Assembly: GCF_005930475.1 (NCBI RefSeq)
Contig: NZ_SJEW01000035.1
Coordinates: forward strand, 1-50,425
DNA: 50,425 bases
Source of the DNA: Modestobacter altitudinis
GTDB taxonomy: Bacteria; Actinomycetota; Actinomycetes; Mycobacteriales; Geodermatophilaceae
Direction: 5' to 3'
Part shown: positions 1 to 9,779 of the stretch, piece after piece
Layout of the letters: every line of letters begins with the position of its first letter
Position numbering within the stretch: position 1 is the first letter of the stretch
Notes under the pieces: generated by a model
Told to the model about the DNA's origin: nothing
Seen by the model: the letters and a program-made list of their open reading frames with translations, nothing else
Database searches by the model: none
Position numbers and translations under genes: made by a program

Positions 1-12
1 CGTGTCAGCCAT
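1..12 (-). CDS. 5' end of the next suf gene, probably sufD (partial)
   Basis: An ATG at base 12 overlaps the sufB stop in an ATGA arrangement and opens a frame reading Met-Ala-Asp-Thr before the window ends. In actinobacterial suf operons the gene after sufB is sufD, so this is its probable start. Only four codons are visible; identity rests on position and translational coupling. Confidence 0.4.
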
Positions 13-1451
13 CAGCCGACGGCACCTTCCATCTGCAGCTCGATCAGGCGGTTGAGCTCGAGGGCGTACTCCATCGGGAGCTCCCGGGCGATCGGCTCGA
101 CGAAGCCGCGGACGACCATCGCCATCGCCTCGTCCTCGGACAGGCCGCGGCTCATCAGGTAGAAGAGCTGGTCGTCGCTGACCCGGGAGACGGTCGCCTC
201 GTGACCCATCGCGACGTCGTCCTCGCGGACGTCGACGTAGGGGTAGGTGTCCGAGCGGCTGATCGTGTCGACCAGCAGCGCGTCGCACTTCACCGTCGAC
301 TTGGAGCCGTAGGCGCCCTCGTCGATCTGCACGAGGCCGCGGTAGGAGGTGCGGCCACCGCCCCGGGCGACCGACTTCGACACGATCGTCGAGGAGGTGT
401 GCGGCGCGGCGTGCACCATCTTGGCGCCGGCGTCCTGGTGCTGGCCCTCACCGGCGAAGGCGATGGACATGACCTCGCCCTTGGCGTGCTCACCGGTCAT
501 CCAGACGGCGGGGTACTTCATCGTCACCTTGGAGCCGATGTTGCCGTCGACCCACTCCATGGTCGCGCCCTCGTGGGCGACGGCCCGCTTGGTGACCAGG
601 TTGTAGACGTTGTTCGACCAGTTCTGGATGGTCGTGTACCGGCAGCGCGCGTTCTTCTTCACGATGATCTCGACGACCGCGGAGTGCAGCGAGTCGGTCT
701 TGTAGATCGGCGCGGTGCAGCCCTCGACGTAGTGCACGTAGGCACCCTCGTCGATGATCATGAGGGTCCGCTCGAACTGGCCCATGTTCTCGGTGTTGAT
801 CCGGAAGTAGGCCTGCAGCGGGATCTCGACGTGGACGCCCTTGGGCACGTAGATGAACGAGCCGCCGGACCAGACCGCGGTGTTCAGCGCGGCGAACTTG
901 TTGTCCCCGGCCGGGATGACCGAGCCGAAGTACTCGCGGAAGAGCTCGGGCTGCTCGCGCAGCGCGGTGTCGGTGTCCAGGAACAGGACGCCCTGCTCCT
1001 CGAGGTCCTCGCGGATCTTGTGGTAGACGACCTCGGACTCGTACTGGGCCGCGACACCGGAGACCAGCCGCTGCTTCTCGGCCTCCGGGATGCCCAGCTT
1101 GTCGTAGGTGTTCTTGATGTCGTCGGGCAGGTCGTCCCACGAGGCGGCCTGGGCCTCGGTCGACCGCACGAAGTACTTGATGTTCTGGAAGTCGATCCCG
1201 GACAGGTCCGAGCCCCAGTCGGGCATGGGCTTCTTGCCGAAGATCTTGAGCGCCTTGAGACGCCGCTCGAGCATCCACTCGGGCTCGTTCTTGCGACGGG
1301 AGATGTCGCGGACGACGTCCTCGTTGATGCCGCGGGTCGCCGAGGCACCGGCGACGTCGGCGTCCGCCCAGCCGTACTTGTAGCGGCCGAGGGAGTCGAT
1401 CGCCTCGTCCTGCGTGAGCGGGGTGCTCACCGGCTGCTGGGTGCTGGTCAT
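12..1451 (-). CDS. sufB: Fe-S cluster assembly scaffold protein SufB
   Basis: The 479-residue product matches SufB over its full expected length. SufB is the scaffold subunit of the cytosolic SufBC2D complex, on which iron-sulfur clusters are built with sulfur delivered by SufS/SufU and ATP hydrolysed by SufC. The protein has the SufB core with the late conserved segment containing [10 protein letters not shown] and [16 protein letters not shown]. The ATG at 1451 overlaps the stop of the upstream regulator gene (ATGA), and a purine-rich GAGAGGA lies about 8 bases before it, so translation is probably coupled. Its own stop overlaps the start of the next frame, again as ATGA. The order regulator-sufB-(sufD) is the usual actinobacterial suf operon. 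Nothing is truncated or unusual. Confidence 0.97.
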   Translation of the reverse strand: MTSTQQPVSTPLTQDEAIDSLGRYKYGWADADVAGASATRGINEDVVRDISRRKNEPEWMLERRLKALKIFGKKPMPDWGSDLSGIDFQNIKYFVRSTEAQAASWDDLPDDIKNTYDKLGIPEAEKQRLVSGVAAQYESEVVYHKIREDLEEQGVLFLDTDTALREQPELFREYFGSVIPAGDNKFAALNTAVWSGGSFIYVPKGVHVEIPLQAYFRINTENMGQFERTLMIIDEGAYVHYVEGCTAPIYKTDSLHSAVVEIIVKKNARCRYTTIQNWSNNVYNLVTKRAVAHEGATMEWVDGNIGSKVTMKYPAVWMTGEHAKGEVMSIAFAGEGQHQDAGAKMVHAAPHTSSTIVSKSVARGGGRTSYRGLVQIDEGAYGSKSTVKCDALLVDTISRSDTYPYVDVREDDVAMGHEATVSRVSDDQLFYLMSRGLSEDEAMAMVVRGFVEPIARELPMEYALELNRLIELQMEGAVG

Positions 1452-2278
1452 GCGGGGGTCCTCTCCCGGTCGATCGAGGGGGTGCTGCTCGTGCTGGCGC
1501 CGGCGTCGTGCGCCACGGCGCTACCAGCAGGTACAGGGCGTGCAGGGGTGGCTTTGTTCCGAGATGTCGGGGTGAGCTGGGCGGGGATGTGGGTGGTGCA
1601 GATCCCGTCGCCGTGGGCGATCGTGGCCAGCCGCTGCACGTGGGTGCCGACGAGCTTGCTGATCACCGCCGTCTCAGCCTCGCACAGCTGCGGGAACTCG
1701 GCCGCGACGTGGGCCACCGGGCAGTGGTGCTGGCACAGCTGGCCACCGCTGGAGATCGCCGAGGCGGTCGCGGCGTAACCCTCGGTGGTCAGCGCGGTGG
1801 CCAGCACCTGCGCGCGGTCGACGGGTGCGGTGGCGCCGTCCCGCTCGGCGTCCGCCAGGGCGTCGTCGACGGCGGTCGAGCACCGCTCGGCCAGCCCGGA
1901 CAGCTGCTTCTCCGCCACCGCCCGGACGGCATCGGGGCCGCCGTGCTCGGCCACGAAGCGCAGCGCGGTGAGCGCGAGGTCGTCGTAGGCGTGCGGGAAG
2001 GAGGAGCGGCCGGCGTCGGTGAGGGCGAAACGGCGGGCCGGCCGGCCCCTGCCGCGCTGGCCACCGGGGGCCACCCGCTCGTCCACCCGGCCGGTGGCGA
2101 CCAGGCCGTCGAGGTGCCGGCGGACCGCGGCCGGGGAGATGCCCAGCCGGGCGGCCAGCTCCGCGGCGCTCTGCGGACCGTGCTCGAGGAGCAGCCCGCT
2201 CACCCGGTCACGGGTGCGCCCGTCCTCGGCCGGCACGGCCGGCGAGGGGACGGCGGCACGCACCGCAGCGGTTTCCAC
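1448..2278 (-). CDS. sufR: SufR-type Fe-S-sensing transcriptional repressor of the suf operon
   Basis: The 276-residue protein begins with a winged helix-turn-helix (about residues 25-65, including [19 protein letters not shown]) of the ArsR/DeoR-like type. Around residues 178-225 is a Cys/His cluster ([16 protein letters not shown] and ICTTHIP) that matches the cluster-ligand region of SufR. SufR proteins bind an iron-sulfur cluster and repress suf genes when cluster supply is adequate. It is first in the operon and overlaps sufB by four bases. A GTG at 2278 is the start; an ACAC-N4-GTGT element lies two bases upstream. The last 40 or so residues after THIPA are low in complexity and look like an extension running up to the sufB start. 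Confidence 0.9.
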   Translation of the reverse strand: METAAVRAAVPSPAVPAEDGRTRDRVSGLLLEHGPQSAAELAARLGISPAAVRRHLDGLVATGRVDERVAPGGQRGRGRPARRFALTDAGRSSFPHAYDDLALTALRFVAEHGGPDAVRAVAEKQLSGLAERCSTAVDDALADAERDGATAPVDRAQVLATALTTEGYAATASAISSGGQLCQHHCPVAHVAAEFPQLCEAETAVISKLVGTHVQRLATIAHGDGICTTHIPAQLTPTSRNKATPARPVPAGSAVAHDAGASTSSTPSIDRERTPA

Positions 2279-2279
2279 A

Positions 2280-2291
2280 ACACGATTGTGT
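2280..2291 (-). promoter_or_regulatory. Candidate SufR operator before sufR
   Basis: An inverted repeat ACAC-N4-GTGT sits immediately before the sufR GTG, inside a wider CAACAC/GTGTGC near-palindrome. SufR proteins in cyanobacteria and actinobacteria bind CAAC/ACAC-type inverted repeats in their own promoters, so autorepression is the likely role. Position and symmetry are seen; binding is inferred. Confidence 0.45.
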
Positions 2292-2300
2292 GCTTATTCA

Positions 2301-2340
2301 GGGAGCCCGCAAGCAAGGCGGACCTTACTTGCGGGCTCCC
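2301..2340 (-). terminator. Strong hairpin after the clpC-like gene
   Basis: Thirteen-base perfect arms (2301-2313 and 2328-2340) continue, after one C/A mismatch, into four more pairs and a CGGA loop. It begins 21 bases beyond the stop of the clpC-like gene and ends before the sufR promoter. It fits an intrinsic terminator without a U-run, as is common in high-GC actinobacteria. Confidence 0.7.
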
Positions 2341-2361
2341 TGTGCTCCCCCGAGAGGGAAG

Positions 2362-4920
2362 TCACACGGCGGCGGGCGTCTCCGCCTCCGCGACGGTGTT
2401 CGGCTGCCGGTCGGCCACCTGGAGGTCCAGGTCGCCGTCGACGACGTCGATCGTCACCTGCTGGCCGGGCCGCAGCTCACCGCCCAGGACCAGCCGGGAC
2501 AGCCGGTTGTCGACCTCCCGCTGGATCGCCCGGCGCAACGGCCGAGCACCGAACTGCGGCTCGTGCCCGCGCTCGGCCAGCCAGGTCACCGCCTCCGGGG
2601 AGACCTCGACGGCGATGTCCTGGGCGGACAGCCGGCGCCGGGTCTCGTCCAGCAGCAGGTCGGTGATCCTCGCCAGCTGCTCGGCCTCGAGCTGCCGGAA
2701 GACCACGATCTCGTCGATCCGGTTGAGGAACTCCGGCCGGAACGAGTCCCGCAGCCGCCGCATCACCTGGTCACGCAGGTCGTTGCCCGCGTTGCCGTTG
2801 GCGGTGAACCCGAGCGGGCCCCGGCCGGCGTTCACGATGGCCTCCGACCCCAGGTTGCTGGTCATGATCACCACGGTGTTGCTGAAGTCGACCGTGCGGC
2901 CCTGGGAGTCGGTGAGCCGGCCGGCGTCCAGCAGCTGCAGCAGCGTGTTGAACACGTCCGGGTGGGCCTTCTCGATCTCGTCGAGCAGCACCACCGAGTA
3001 GGGACGGCGCCGCACCGCCTCGGTCAGCTGACCGGCGTCCTCGTACCCGACGTAGCCGGGAGGCGAGCCGACCAGCCGGCTGACCGTGTGCCGCTCCTGG
3101 AACTCGCTCATGTCCAGCCGGACCATCCGGTCCGAGTCGCCGAACAGCGCCTCGGCCAGCGCCCGCGCCAGCTCGGTCTTGCCGACGCCGGTGGGGCCGA
3201 GGAACAGGAAGCTGCCGATCGGCCGGTCCGGGTCGCCCAGGCCGGCGCGCGAGCGGCGGATCGCCTCGGCGACCACCTCGACCGCCTCGTCCTGGCCGAC
3301 GACCCGCTCGTGCAGGACGTCCTCCAGCCGGAGCAGCCGGTCGCGCTCCTCCTGGGTCAGCTGGGCCACCGGGATGCCGGTCGCCCGGGAGACCACCTCG
3401 GCGATCTCGGCCACCCCCACCTCGGGGATCCCGCCCCCGCCACCGGACCGGGCCCCGTCCAGGTCGGCCTGGGCGGTGGCGATCTCGTCGCGCAGACCGG
3501 AGGCGCGCTCGTACTGCTCGGCCGCGACCGCCTGGTCCTTCTCCCGCTGCAGCTCCTGGACCCGCTGCTCCAGCTCCCGCAGGTCGGTGGTCGGCCGCTT
3601 GACCCGCAGCCGGGTGCGCGCACCGGCCTGGTCGATCAGGTCGATCGCCTTGTCGGGGAGGTGCCGGTCGGTGATGTACCGCTCGGACAGCTCGGCTGCG
3701 GCCACCAGCGCCGCGTCGGTGAACCGGACCTGGTGGTGCGCCTCGTACCGGTCGCGCAGCCCGCGCAGGATCTCGACCGTGTCCAGCGTGCTCGGCTCGG
3801 GGACCAACACCGGCTGGAAGCGGCGCTCCAGGGCGGCGTCCTTCTCGATGGTGCGGCGGTACTCGTCCAGCGTCGTGGCGCCGATGATGTGCAACTCGCC
3901 GCGGGCCAACGCCGGCTTGAGCATGTTGCCCGCGCCGGCCGACCCCTCGGAGCCACCGGCGTTGACGACGGTGTGCAGCTCGTCGATGAAGACGATCACC
4001 TCGTCGCTGTGCTCGCGGATCTCGTCCATCACCTTCTTCAACCGCTCCTCGAAGTCGCCGCGGTAGCGGGTGCCCGCGACCAGGCCGGTCAGGTCGAGCT
4101 CGACCAGCCGCCGGCCGCGCACCGACTCGGGGACGTCGCCGTCCACGATCTGCAGGGCGATGCCCTCCGCGATCGCGGTCTTGCCGACGCCGGCCTCACC
4201 GATGAGGACGGGGTTGTTCTTGTTGCGCCGCGACAGCACCTCGATCGTCTGCTCGATCTCCTGCGCCCGGCCGATGACCGGGTCGATCTTGCCGTCGCGG
4301 GCCATCGCCGTGAGGTCACGGCCGTACTCGTCCAGGGTCGGGGTGTTCGACGGCGGCTGCTCGCCACCACCGCTCCCGGCCCCGGCCGGGACGGGCCCGC
4401 CGGCCGCAGCGCGCTGCAGCGCCTCGGGGGTCACGCGCGCGGCGCCCAGCACCCGACCCGCACCGGAGTCGGGGTTGAGCGAGAGCGCGAACAGCAGGTG
4501 CTCGGGGCCGATGTAGGTCGAGCCGCTGGCCCGGGACACCTGGTGGGCATCGAGCAGGGCCCGCTTGGCCGCGGGCGTCAGCGCCGGGGCCTGCCCGGTC
4601 GGCTCGCCCCGGGTGAGCAGGCCGGCGAGATCGCTCTTCAGCCGGTCGGGGTCCGCACCGCTGCGGGACAGCAGCGTGCGGGTGGGCTCGTGGCCGGCCA
4701 GCGCCCAGAGCAGGTGCTCGGTGTCCAGGTCCGGGCTCCCCCACTCGGCGGCCTGCCGCGCGGCGGCGGACACCACCTCACGGGAGTGCGAGCTGAGCAG
4801 CTGGGTGATGTCCACCCGCTGCATGCCCCGGCGTGCGCCGGGGCCGCCGAGGAAGGCCTGGAAGAAGTCGTCGAAGGGGCCGCCGTCGCCGAAGGGCGCG
4901 CCCGGGAATCCGCTGGTCAT
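2362..4920 (-). CDS. ClpC-type AAA+ chaperone / Clp protease ATP-binding subunit
   Basis: The 852-residue protein is a class I Clp ATPase. In order it has a Gly/Phe-rich leader (residues 1-33, rich in [11 protein letters not shown]), a Clp N-domain with two repeats (about 35-175), a first AAA+ module (Walker A GEAGVGKT near 240), a UVR-like middle segment near 455-475 ([15 protein letters not shown]) and a second AAA+ module (Walker A GPTGVGKT near 570). The short UVR middle region, and not a long ClpB coiled coil, marks it as ClpC-like. A PLGF tripeptide loop near residue 690 fits docking to ClpP. It would unfold substrates for ClpP. The frame stays open far upstream, but the ATG at 4920 begins the recognisable protein. 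The Gly/Phe-rich leader before the N-domain is unusual, so this is probably a second, divergent ClpC paralogue. Confidence 0.88.
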   Translation of the reverse strand: MTSGFPGAPFGDGGPFDDFFQAFLGGPGARRGMQRVDITQLLSSHSREVVSAAARQAAEWGSPDLDTEHLLWALAGHEPTRTLLSRSGADPDRLKSDLAGLLTRGEPTGQAPALTPAAKRALLDAHQVSRASGSTYIGPEHLLFALSLNPDSGAGRVLGAARVTPEALQRAAAGGPVPAGAGSGGGEQPPSNTPTLDEYGRDLTAMARDGKIDPVIGRAQEIEQTIEVLSRRNKNNPVLIGEAGVGKTAIAEGIALQIVDGDVPESVRGRRLVELDLTGLVAGTRYRGDFEERLKKVMDEIREHSDEVIVFIDELHTVVNAGGSEGSAGAGNMLKPALARGELHIIGATTLDEYRRTIEKDAALERRFQPVLVPEPSTLDTVEILRGLRDRYEAHHQVRFTDAALVAAAELSERYITDRHLPDKAIDLIDQAGARTRLRVKRPTTDLRELEQRVQELQREKDQAVAAEQYERASGLRDEIATAQADLDGARSGGGGGIPEVGVAEIAEVVSRATGIPVAQLTQEERDRLLRLEDVLHERVVGQDEAVEVVAEAIRRSRAGLGDPDRPIGSFLFLGPTGVGKTELARALAEALFGDSDRMVRLDMSEFQERHTVSRLVGSPPGYVGYEDAGQLTEAVRRRPYSVVLLDEIEKAHPDVFNTLLQLLDAGRLTDSQGRTVDFSNTVVIMTSNLGSEAIVNAGRGPLGFTANGNAGNDLRDQVMRRLRDSFRPEFLNRIDEIVVFRQLEAEQLARITDLLLDETRRRLSAQDIAVEVSPEAVTWLAERGHEPQFGARPLRRAIQREVDNRLSRLVLGGELRPGQQVTIDVVDGDLDLQVADRQPNTVAEAETPAAV

Positions 4921-5078
4921 GTCTGAGGGAGACCTCTCGTAGGAACGGGTCGACGCCCATGTGCCCACCGCGGACGCTGCGCACTGCTCCGACTGTGTGT
5001 CGGGCTCGTCGGTCTGCGCGCGTCGGGCGGTGCCGCCGGCCGGCTGATCGGACCGGGGGGCGGGGGCGCCGGGGTAAG

Positions 5079-5084
5079 TAGCAT
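5079..5084 (+). promoter_or_regulatory. -10 element (TAGCAT) before ctaA, possible leaderless start
   Basis: TAGCAT fits the actinobacterial TANNNT -10 consensus and ends seven bases before the GTG at 5092. That would place the transcription start at or next to the start codon. Confidence 0.4.
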
Positions 5085-5091
5085 CGGGAGC

Positions 5092-6030
5092 GTGTCGGTT
5101 CTTCCCGCGTCGTTCCGCTCTCGGATGAACCCGTCCGTCGTCTCCCGGACAGCCCTGGCCAACGTGGTCGCCAACGGCGTGATCGTGGTGACCGGCGGCG
5201 CCGTCCGGCTCACCGGCTCCGGCCTGGGCTGCCCCACCTGGCCCGAGTGCACCGACGGGAGCATCCGGCCCACCCCGGAGCTGGCCGGTCACGGGCTGAT
5301 CGAGTTCGGCAACCGGATGCTCACCTTCGCGCTGGTGGTGGTGGCTGTCGCGACCGTCGTCACGGTCTTCGCCTCGGCGCGCCGGGACCTGCGGCGGCTG
5401 GCGGTGCTCAGCCTGCTGGGCATCCCCGCGCAGGCGCTCCTCGGTGGGGTGACCGTGCTCACCGGGCTCAACCCGTGGACGGTCGCTGCGCACTTCCTGC
5501 TCTCCATGGTGCTGGTCGCGATCGCGACGGTGCTGTGGCTGCGCTCCCGCGAACCGGGCGTCGGCCAGCTGGTGGTCCGCCGTCCGCTCGCGCTGCTGGC
5601 GACCGGGATCGCCGCCGCGGTGGCCGCCGTCCTGGTGGTGGGCACCGTGGTCACCGGCAGCGGCCCGCACAGCGGCGACCCGGAGGCCGGGCGCACCGGC
5701 TTCGACCCCGAGCTGGTCAGCCAGCTGCACGCCGACGTCGTGTTCCTGCTGATCGGGCTGACGGTCGCGCTGCTGGTGGCGCTGGCCGCCACCGACTCCC
5801 CCGGCCGGGTCCGACGCGCGGCCCGCGACCTGCTCGTCGTGGAGCTGCTGCAGGGCGTCATCGGCTACGTGCAGTACTTCACGCACCTGCCCGCACTGCT
5901 GGTGCTGCTGCACATGGCCGGCGCGGTGCTGATCACCGTCTACACGGCCCGGCTGCTCTGGTCGGTCCGCGGCCCGGCGTCCGAAGTGCCCCTGGACGCG
6001 GCGCCGGTGGCGAGCACCGCCGTCCGGTGA
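5092..6030 (+). CDS. ctaA: Haem A synthase (COX15/CtaA family)
   Basis: The 312-residue integral membrane protein matches CtaA, which oxidises the C8 methyl group of haem O to give haem A for aa3-type cytochrome oxidase. The N-terminal loop contains the conserved cysteine pair in GLGCPTWPEC. Conserved helix residues include EFGNR, AHFLL, QLHAD and LHMAG, whose histidines are the expected haem ligands, and about eight membrane segments are visible. The actinobacterial EFGNR variant replaces the EFxHR form of Bacillus CtaA. The start is GTG 5092 if the transcript is leaderless (see the -10 box); the in-frame ATG at 5125 is a real alternative. ctaB lies convergently downstream. Confidence 0.95.
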   Translation: MSVLPASFRSRMNPSVVSRTALANVVANGVIVVTGGAVRLTGSGLGCPTWPECTDGSIRPTPELAGHGLIEFGNRMLTFALVVVAVATVVTVFASARRDLRRLAVLSLLGIPAQALLGGVTVLTGLNPWTVAAHFLLSMVLVAIATVLWLRSREPGVGQLVVRRPLALLATGIAAAVAAVLVVGTVVTGSGPHSGDPEAGRTGFDPELVSQLHADVVFLLIGLTVALLVALAATDSPGRVRRAARDLLVVELLQGVIGYVQYFTHLPALLVLLHMAGAVLITVYTARLLWSVRGPASEVPLDAAPVASTAVR

Positions 6031-6037
6031 CGACGAC

Positions 6038-6062
6038 GGGAGGCTGAGGCACGAGGCCTCCC
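6038..6062. terminator. Hairpin after ctaA
   Basis: A seven-base stem GGGAGGC/GCCTCCC starts eight bases after the ctaA stop. It is a modest intrinsic terminator candidate in the 188-base convergent gap between ctaA and ctaB, which otherwise shows no gene. Confidence 0.45.
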
Positions 6063-6218
6063 AGAGGAGTCACTCGACCGCCAGCCGACCTGGACGGACG
6101 CGCCACCGGCGCGGCGAGGACGACGGGAGGCCCGGAGGGTCTCCCCGAGGAGGAGCAGGACGGGCTCGACGCCACTGGCACCGGCACGTGGCCGCGGTGG
6201 GAGGCCGGAGGCCGACCA

Positions 6219-7142
6219 TCAGACCAGGACGTCGGCGACCAGGGCGATCGAGAGCAGCGTCATGTAGGTGATCGACACCGAGAACAACCGCATCGGCCGG
6301 TCGGGCACACCCGCCCTGATCCGGTTCAGCCAGGCGTGCGCCTCCGCGACGTACCAGGCGCCCAGGCCCAGGGTGGCGATGCCGGTGATCCAGCCCAGCT
6401 GCGGCGTCACGGGCACCATCAGCAGCGAGACGCCCAGCGTGCCCCAGGCCCAGGCCACCGACTGCCGTCCGACGCTGACCGGCCCGGCCACCACCGAGAG
6501 CATGGGCACCCCGGCCCGGAAGTAGTCGTAGCGGAACCGGCTGGCCAGCGCCCAGAAATGCGGCATCTGCCAGCAGAAGACGATGCCGAAGAAGACCAGC
6601 GCCGGCCAGTCCAGCGACCCGGTGACCGCGGCCCAGCCGATGAGCACCGGGGCCGCGCCCGGCAGGCCGCCGAAGACGGTGTTGTGGTGGGTCCGGCGCT
6701 TGAGCACCATCGTGTAGAGCACCGAGTAGGCCAGCACCGCGGCGGCGGCCAGCGCCGTGGCCAGCGGCGTGGTGAACAGGCCGAGCAGGACCAGCGACAC
6801 CCAGGCCAGCAGCACGCCGAAGACCAGCGCGTTGCGGGGGCGGATGACCCCGCTGGGGATCGGCCGGTCCCGGGTCCGGGACATCAACCGGTCGATGTCC
6901 CGGTCGTACCAGCAGTTGATGGTGTTGGCGGCTCCGGCGGCGAGCATGCCGCCGACGAGGGTGGCCAGGACCAGCCCCGTGCCCGGCCAGCCCCCGGCGG
7001 CGAGCATCATCGCCGGCAGCGTGGTGACCAGCAGCAGCTCGACGAGCTTCGGCTTGGTCAGCGACACGTAGGCGGCCACCGTCGCGCGGCCCGAACGGAG
7101 CGTCCGGGCGCGGTCGACGCCCCGGTCGGCGATGGCCGTCAC
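6219..7142 (-). CDS. ctaB: Protohaem IX farnesyltransferase (haem O synthase)
   Basis: CtaB is a UbiA-superfamily membrane prenyltransferase that attaches farnesyl to haem B, giving haem O, the substrate of CtaA. The protein carries the Asp-rich active-site motif NCWYDRDIDRLMSRT, the second conserved region around LKRRTHHNTVFGG, and about nine hydrophobic segments. I chose the GTG at 7142 (307 residues, beginning MTAIADRG), which matches the usual length. The longer frame back to GTG 7223 is unlikely because that codon lies inside a TAGAGT box (7222-7227) that looks like this gene's own -10 element. It faces tkt divergently. Confidence 0.95.
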   Translation of the reverse strand: MTAIADRGVDRARTLRSGRATVAAYVSLTKPKLVELLLVTTLPAMMLAAGGWPGTGLVLATLVGGMLAAGAANTINCWYDRDIDRLMSRTRDRPIPSGVIRPRNALVFGVLLAWVSLVLLGLFTTPLATALAAAAVLAYSVLYTMVLKRRTHHNTVFGGLPGAAPVLIGWAAVTGSLDWPALVFFGIVFCWQMPHFWALASRFRYDYFRAGVPMLSVVAGPVSVGRQSVAWAWGTLGVSLLMVPVTPQLGWITGIATLGLGAWYVAEAHAWLNRIRAGVPDRPMRLFSVSITYMTLLSIALVADVLV

Positions 7143-7221
7143 CGGGTGCCCGGGAGCGCGGCGTCGCGCGGGCAGCAGGGCACCACGAGGTCCTTCTCCG
7201 CCGGGGATGGGTTGCCCTGCC

Positions 7222-7267
7222 ACTCTAGCCCCGCCCCTCTCCGGGAATGGGCAGGCACCACTAGGGT
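7222..7267. promoter_or_regulatory. Divergent promoter region between ctaB and tkt
   Basis: Two TANNNT boxes face away from each other: TAGAGT on the minus strand (7222-7227) for ctaB and TAGGGT on the plus strand (7262-7267) for tkt. They predict a leader of about 70 bases for ctaB and about 190 bases for tkt. No clear -35 hexamers are seen. The whole 7143-7462 gap holds only these signals and the tkt leader. Confidence 0.4.
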
Positions 7268-7384
7268 TTGATCACGTTGACTCTGCCTCTGAAGCGGGTA
7301 GGGCCGAGGTCGAGGACGACGTCGCGCCCACGCTTCCGACTCTCCGACCGCGCCGACCGGGGCGGCCGTGGTGTGCACCGTCGT

Positions 7385-7422
7385 CCGCCCGGGGTGGGAT
7401 GCCCCCCGTGCCACCCGGGCGG
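7385..7422 (+). promoter_or_regulatory. Stem-loop in the long tkt leader
   Basis: CCGCCCGGGGTGG can pair with CCACCCGGGCGG with a single bulge, about 40 bases before the tkt ATG. It could be an mRNA-stabilising or regulatory hairpin. No known riboswitch class was recognised. Confidence 0.35.
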
Positions 7423-7462
7423 GTCCGACTCCGACCGATCCCCGAGGAGCACCGAGCGCCAC

Positions 7463-9694
7463 ATGACCAGCGACAGCAGCAGCAACACCGAGAGCACCGA
7501 GGCAGAGGCCCCGGCCGAGGCGGCCAGCGACACCGACAAGGCGTTGCCGCGCCAGCCACACCCGACGCTGCCCGACGGCTTCACCGACCTCGACCGCCGC
7601 GCCATCGACACCGCGCGCGTCCTGGCGATGGACGCGGTGCAGAAGGTCGGCAACGGCCACCCGGGCACCGCGATGAGCATGGCACCGACGGCCTACCTGC
7701 TCTTCCAGAAGTGGCTGAAGCACGACCCGAGCGACCCGCAGTGGACCGGTCGCGACCGGTTCGTGCTGTCGATGGGCCACTCCAGCCTCACGCTGTACGT
7801 CCAGCTCTACCTCTCCGGCTACGGCCTGGAGCTGTCCGACCTGCAGGCGCTGCGCACCTGGGGCTCACTGACGCCCGGCCACCCCGAGGTCAACCACACC
7901 CCCGGCGTCGAGACCACCACCGGCCCGCTGGGCCAGGGCGTGGGCAACGCCGTCGGCATGGCCATGGCGGCCCGCCGCGAGCGCGGTCTGTTCGACCCGG
8001 ACTCCCCCGAGGGCGAGAGCCTCTTCGACCACACCATCTGGGCCTTCGCCTCCGACGGCGACCTGGAGGAGGGCATCAGCGGCGAGGCCTCCTCGATCGC
8101 CGGCACCCAGCGCCTGGGCAACCTCGTCCTCGTCTACGACGACAACAAGATCTCGATCGAGGACAACACCGAGATCGCCTTCACCGAGGACGTCGGCCTG
8201 CGCTACGAGGCCTACGGCTGGCACGTCCAGCACGTGGACGACGGTGAGGACCTCGCCGGCCTCGACGCCGCGTTCGCCGCGGCCAAGGCGGAGACCAACC
8301 GCCCCTCGATCATCGTGCTGCGCACGGTCATCGGCTGGCCGGCGCCGAACAAGCAGAACACCGGGGCCGCGCACGGCTCGGCGCTGGGCGACGACGAGGT
8401 CACGGCGACCAAGGAGATCCTCGGCTTCGACCCGGCGCAGACCTTCGAGGTCACCGACGAGGTCATCGGCCACACCCGCGAGGTCGTCGAGCGCGGCCGG
8501 GCCGCCCACGCCGAGTGGGAGAAGGGCTTCCAGACCTGGGAGCAGAGCAACCCCGAGGGCGCGGCGCTGCTGGCCCGGATGAAGACCCGCACGCTGCCCG
8601 AGGGCTGGGCGGAGAAGCTCCCGAGCTGGGACGCCGACCCCAAGGGCGTTGCCACCCGCAAGGCCTCCGGTGAGGTCCTCGCCGCCATCTACTCCGAGCT
8701 GCCCGAGCTGTGGGGCGGTTCGGCCGACCTCGCGGAGAGCAACAACACCGCGGTCAAGGGCGAGCCGTCGTTCCTCCCGGCCGACCGGCAGACGAAGATG
8801 TGGAGCGGTGGCCCCTACGGCCGCACCCTGCACTTCGGCGTCCGCGAGCACGCCATGGGCGCGATCATGAACGGCATCGCGCTGCACGGCGGCACCCGCG
8901 TCTACGGCGGCACGTTCCTCACGTTCTCCGACTACATGCGTGGTGCGGTGCGGCTCGCGGCCCTCATGCAGATCCCGGTCACCTACGTGTGGACCCACGA
9001 CTCGATCGGCCTGGGCGAGGACGGCCCGACGCACCAGCCGATCGAGCACTACGCCGCGCTGCGCGCCATCCCGGGGCTGGACTTCGTGCGCCCCGCCGAC
9101 GCCAACGAGACCGCCATCGCCTGGCGGACCATCCTGGAGAACAACGACCGGCCGGCCGGCCTGGCGCTCTCCCGGCAGAACCTGCCCACCTTCGACCGGT
9201 CGGTCATGAACTCGGCCGAGGGCACCGCCAAGGGCGGCTACGTGCTGGCCGAGGCGTCGACGGGCACCCCGGAGGTCATCCTCATGGGCACCGGCTCCGA
9301 GGTGCAGATCGCCGTCGCCGCCCGCGAGGTGCTCGAGGCCGACGGCGTCCCGACCCGCGTGGTGTCGCTGCCCTGCTGGGAGTGGTTCTCCGAGCAGGAC
9401 GAGGCCTACCGCCTGGAGGTGCTCCCGTCCTCGGTCCGCGCCCGGGTCAGCGTCGAGGCCGGTGTGCCGATGGGCTGGCGCGATTTCGTCGGCGACGCCG
9501 GCCGGATGGTCGGGCTGAACCACTACGGCGCGAGCGCCAGCTACTCGAAGCTGTACGAGGAGTTCGGTCTCACCGCCGAGGCCGTCGTCGCCGCTGCCCG
9601 CGAGAGCATCGAGGCCGCGAAGGCGACCCCGGTGCCCCCGACCGGCCCCGGCGTCTCGGTCGGCGGGCTCGACAGCCCGACCGGCGACCGCTGA
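7463..9694 (+). CDS. tkt: Transketolase
   Basis: The 743-residue thiamine-diphosphate enzyme moves two-carbon ketol units between pentose-, hexose- and tetrose-phosphates in the non-oxidative pentose phosphate pathway. GHPGTAMS lies near residue 65, the ThDP/Mg motif beginning DGDLEEG near 198, then the pyrimidine-binding and C-terminal domains with FGVREHAMG and [16 protein letters not shown]. The frame is open from 7268, but the ATG at 7463 follows GAGGAG (from 7444) and opens a short acidic leader before the conserved core. It heads the run tkt-tal-zwf-opcA-pgl on one strand, although hairpins between the first genes suggest more than one transcript. Confidence 0.97.
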   Translation: MTSDSSSNTESTEAEAPAEAASDTDKALPRQPHPTLPDGFTDLDRRAIDTARVLAMDAVQKVGNGHPGTAMSMAPTAYLLFQKWLKHDPSDPQWTGRDRFVLSMGHSSLTLYVQLYLSGYGLELSDLQALRTWGSLTPGHPEVNHTPGVETTTGPLGQGVGNAVGMAMAARRERGLFDPDSPEGESLFDHTIWAFASDGDLEEGISGEASSIAGTQRLGNLVLVYDDNKISIEDNTEIAFTEDVGLRYEAYGWHVQHVDDGEDLAGLDAAFAAAKAETNRPSIIVLRTVIGWPAPNKQNTGAAHGSALGDDEVTATKEILGFDPAQTFEVTDEVIGHTREVVERGRAAHAEWEKGFQTWEQSNPEGAALLARMKTRTLPEGWAEKLPSWDADPKGVATRKASGEVLAAIYSELPELWGGSADLAESNNTAVKGEPSFLPADRQTKMWSGGPYGRTLHFGVREHAMGAIMNGIALHGGTRVYGGTFLTFSDYMRGAVRLAALMQIPVTYVWTHDSIGLGEDGPTHQPIEHYAALRAIPGLDFVRPADANETAIAWRTILENNDRPAGLALSRQNLPTFDRSVMNSAEGTAKGGYVLAEASTGTPEVILMGTGSEVQIAVAAREVLEADGVPTRVVSLPCWEWFSEQDEAYRLEVLPSSVRARVSVEAGVPMGWRDFVGDAGRMVGLNHYGASASYSKLYEEFGLTAEAVVAAARESIEAAKATPVPPTGPGVSVGGLDSPTGDR

Positions 9695-9701
9695 GAAAGG
9701 A

Positions 9702-9750
9702 CCCCGTCCTCCCCACCCTTCGCGAGCTCAGGGCGGGACCCGGGACGGGG
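9702..9750 (+). terminator. Hairpin between tkt and tal
   Basis: CCCCGTCC (9702-9709) pairs with GGACGGGG (9743-9750), with further partial pairing inside. It lies 8 bases after the tkt stop and ends 15 bases before the tal ribosome binding site. It probably reduces read-through into tal. Confidence 0.5.
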
Positions 9751-9779
9751 CCATCACACACCTCTGGAAGGACATGGCA

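Noticed and set aside
2311-2330. AAGNAAGG-N4-CCTTNCTT as an IdeR/DtxR iron box near the suf operon
   Set aside because: It is the inner part of a long terminator hairpin and lacks the TTAGG core of iron boxes.
2290-4926. Very long plus-strand open frame (878 codons) opposite the clpC-like gene
   Set aside because: It mirrors the real minus-strand gene; its product is low-complexity Arg/Gly/Ala/Val/Asp/Gln-rich with no domain, as expected of antisense frames in high-GC DNA.
7143-7223. N-terminal extension of CtaB from GTG 7223
   Set aside because: That GTG lies inside a TAGAGT -10 box, the extra 27 residues are not part of the family, and GTG 7142 gives the expected length.
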